DNA of 64,000 nt from Coniella vitis (Eukaryota; Ascomycota; Sordariomycetes; Diaporthales; Schizoparmaceae), in the NCBI GenBank assembly GCA_011317545.1, contig WUJK01000009.1, positions 2,170,001-2,234,000 on the forward strand, written 5' to 3'. A model generated the notes under the pieces. It was not told where the DNA came from. It did not search any database and saw only the letters and a program-made list of their open reading frames with translations. The position numbers and the translations under genes are program-made. This document shows, one piece after another, positions 63,301 to 64,000 of this stretch. Numbering within the stretch: the first letter of the stretch is position 1; each line of letters starts with the position of its first letter.

Positions 63301-64000
63301 ATACAGCTTTCCCAGTACAGAAAGGCGGATGTCTTCGTCACTGTAGGAACCGAAGAGAAGCGAGAGTTCCTTGCGTCTACCTTTGGAATTCCTCGCAACC
63401 GCATGTTTTCTTCTCGCAATACGAAGTTCGCCGGAGAAATCATGGCGGAGACGGGAGGCCGCGGAGTGGACGTGATCCTCAACTCCCTGACTGGCGAGTT
63501 GCTGGATGCCTCATGGAGAATTGTGGCTGACGGTGGCAACATGATTGAAATTGGCAAGAGAGATATCGTCGACCGCAACACGTTAGCTATGGAACCATTC
63601 GACAGAAATTGCTCGTTCCGGGCTATCGACCTGTCCTATACGAAGCAGTTCAAGGACTCGATGGTAGAGAAGCTCCTCCGTGAGATTTTCGACCTGGTCG
63701 AAGCCAAGCATGTCAAGGCCATCCACCCCATCGTGCCATACGGATTCGATAACGTCCCCGCCGCGCTTGCTTACATTCGGCGAGGCCAGCATATCGGCAA
63801 GATCGTCATTACCAACTACGGCGAAGACGTCAAGGTACCCATCCGGCCTGCCATTCGCACCTTGCAGCTACGACCAGACGTTTCATACCTCGTCGTGGGA
63901 GGCCTCAAGGGACTCTGCGGAAGCTTGGCTATCCACCTCGCCCGATCCGGAGCCAAGCGGATCATTGCGTGCAGCCGAAGTGGCACTGGCGACGATGCGT
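57382..64000 (+). CDS. Highly reducing type I polyketide synthase, partial (KS-AT-DH-degenerate MT-ER-KR...)
   Basis: Exons 57382-58208, 58283-58502, 58565-58688, 58744-62852, 62905-63189 and 63256 to the window edge stay in frame for 2,103 residues. KS: Cys179 (DTACSGS), His316 (ECHGTGT), His356 (NVGHAE). AT: FTGQGAQ near 549, Ser640 in GHSSG. DH: His968 (LRDHMMGPDVLIPGAG, where the usual HxxxG Gly is Pro) and Asp1149 (LDACLQ). Residues of about 1240-1520 take the place of a C-methyltransferase, but the SAM motif is lost (VLEVNFDEAD). ER from about 1730, with NADPH motif HSAAGGVGLAA near 1860. KR starts near 2066 with GGLKGLCG instead of GGLGGLG. The KR catalytic part and ACP lie outside. 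It should make a reduced, unmethylated polyketide; the product is unknown. Confidence 0.95.

Overview
The window comes from a filamentous ascomycete (Pezizomycotina). Genes have short introns (about 50-105 bp) with GT..AG borders, and the families are typical of these fungi: a highly reducing polyketide synthase (HR-PKS), P450, NmrA-like, SDR, fucose-lectin and carboxylesterase genes. About 38 kb of retroelements carry the mark of repeat-induced point mutation (RIP): TpA is very frequent, CpA/TpG nearly absent, CpG kept, and former CAG/CAA/TGG codons read as stops. The species cannot be named from this.

Layout. 1-4250 is a RIP-degraded Tad1/I-type LINE on the minus strand, cut by the window edge. 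4454-6270 is a minus-strand P450 pseudogene between two RIP blocks. 6667-40724 is a nest of Ty3/gypsy chromoviruses and two miniature LTR elements. Target-site duplications (TSDs) order the insertions: element B (9132-16806, TSD ACTAC) lies in element A; element C (31835-39391, TSD AGCGT) lies in element D (24493-40212, TSD GTTTT), which itself split an older LTR. TRIM-2 (8058-8534) sits in A and TRIM-1 (24533-25054) in an LTR of D. A further pol fragment (19398-23300) and an unidentified RIP-broken reading frame (about 20060-21150) sit between A and the older 3' end.

40725-43624 is gene-free and holds an inverted duplication. Then follow a secreted type-B carboxylesterase (+, 43625-45593), a membrane-anchored fucose-lectin-like protein (-, 46946-48801), a truncated APH-family kinase remnant (+, 50197-50538), an NmrA-like protein (+, 51465-52669), an SDR (-, 53110-54027), an alpha/beta hydrolase (-, 55106-56221) and the first 2,103 residues of an HR-PKS (+, 57382 to beyond the window). 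For most genes the exons given here are joined by hand and the reading frame closes across every junction.

The hydrolase and the PKS diverge from one 1.16-kb intergenic region. Hydrolases of this kind often accompany fungal HR-PKSs, so the right end is probably the edge of a biosynthetic gene cluster whose remaining genes lie to the right. Membership of the SDR and NmrA genes is possible but unproven. No clearly new system is demonstrated. The best leads are the two TRIMs (one largely free of RIP, one sharing its ends and polypurine tract with the chromovirus), the antisense tRNA-Arg-like sequence in some chromovirus copies, the unidentified RIP-broken reading frame, and the altered motifs in the esterase and PKS.
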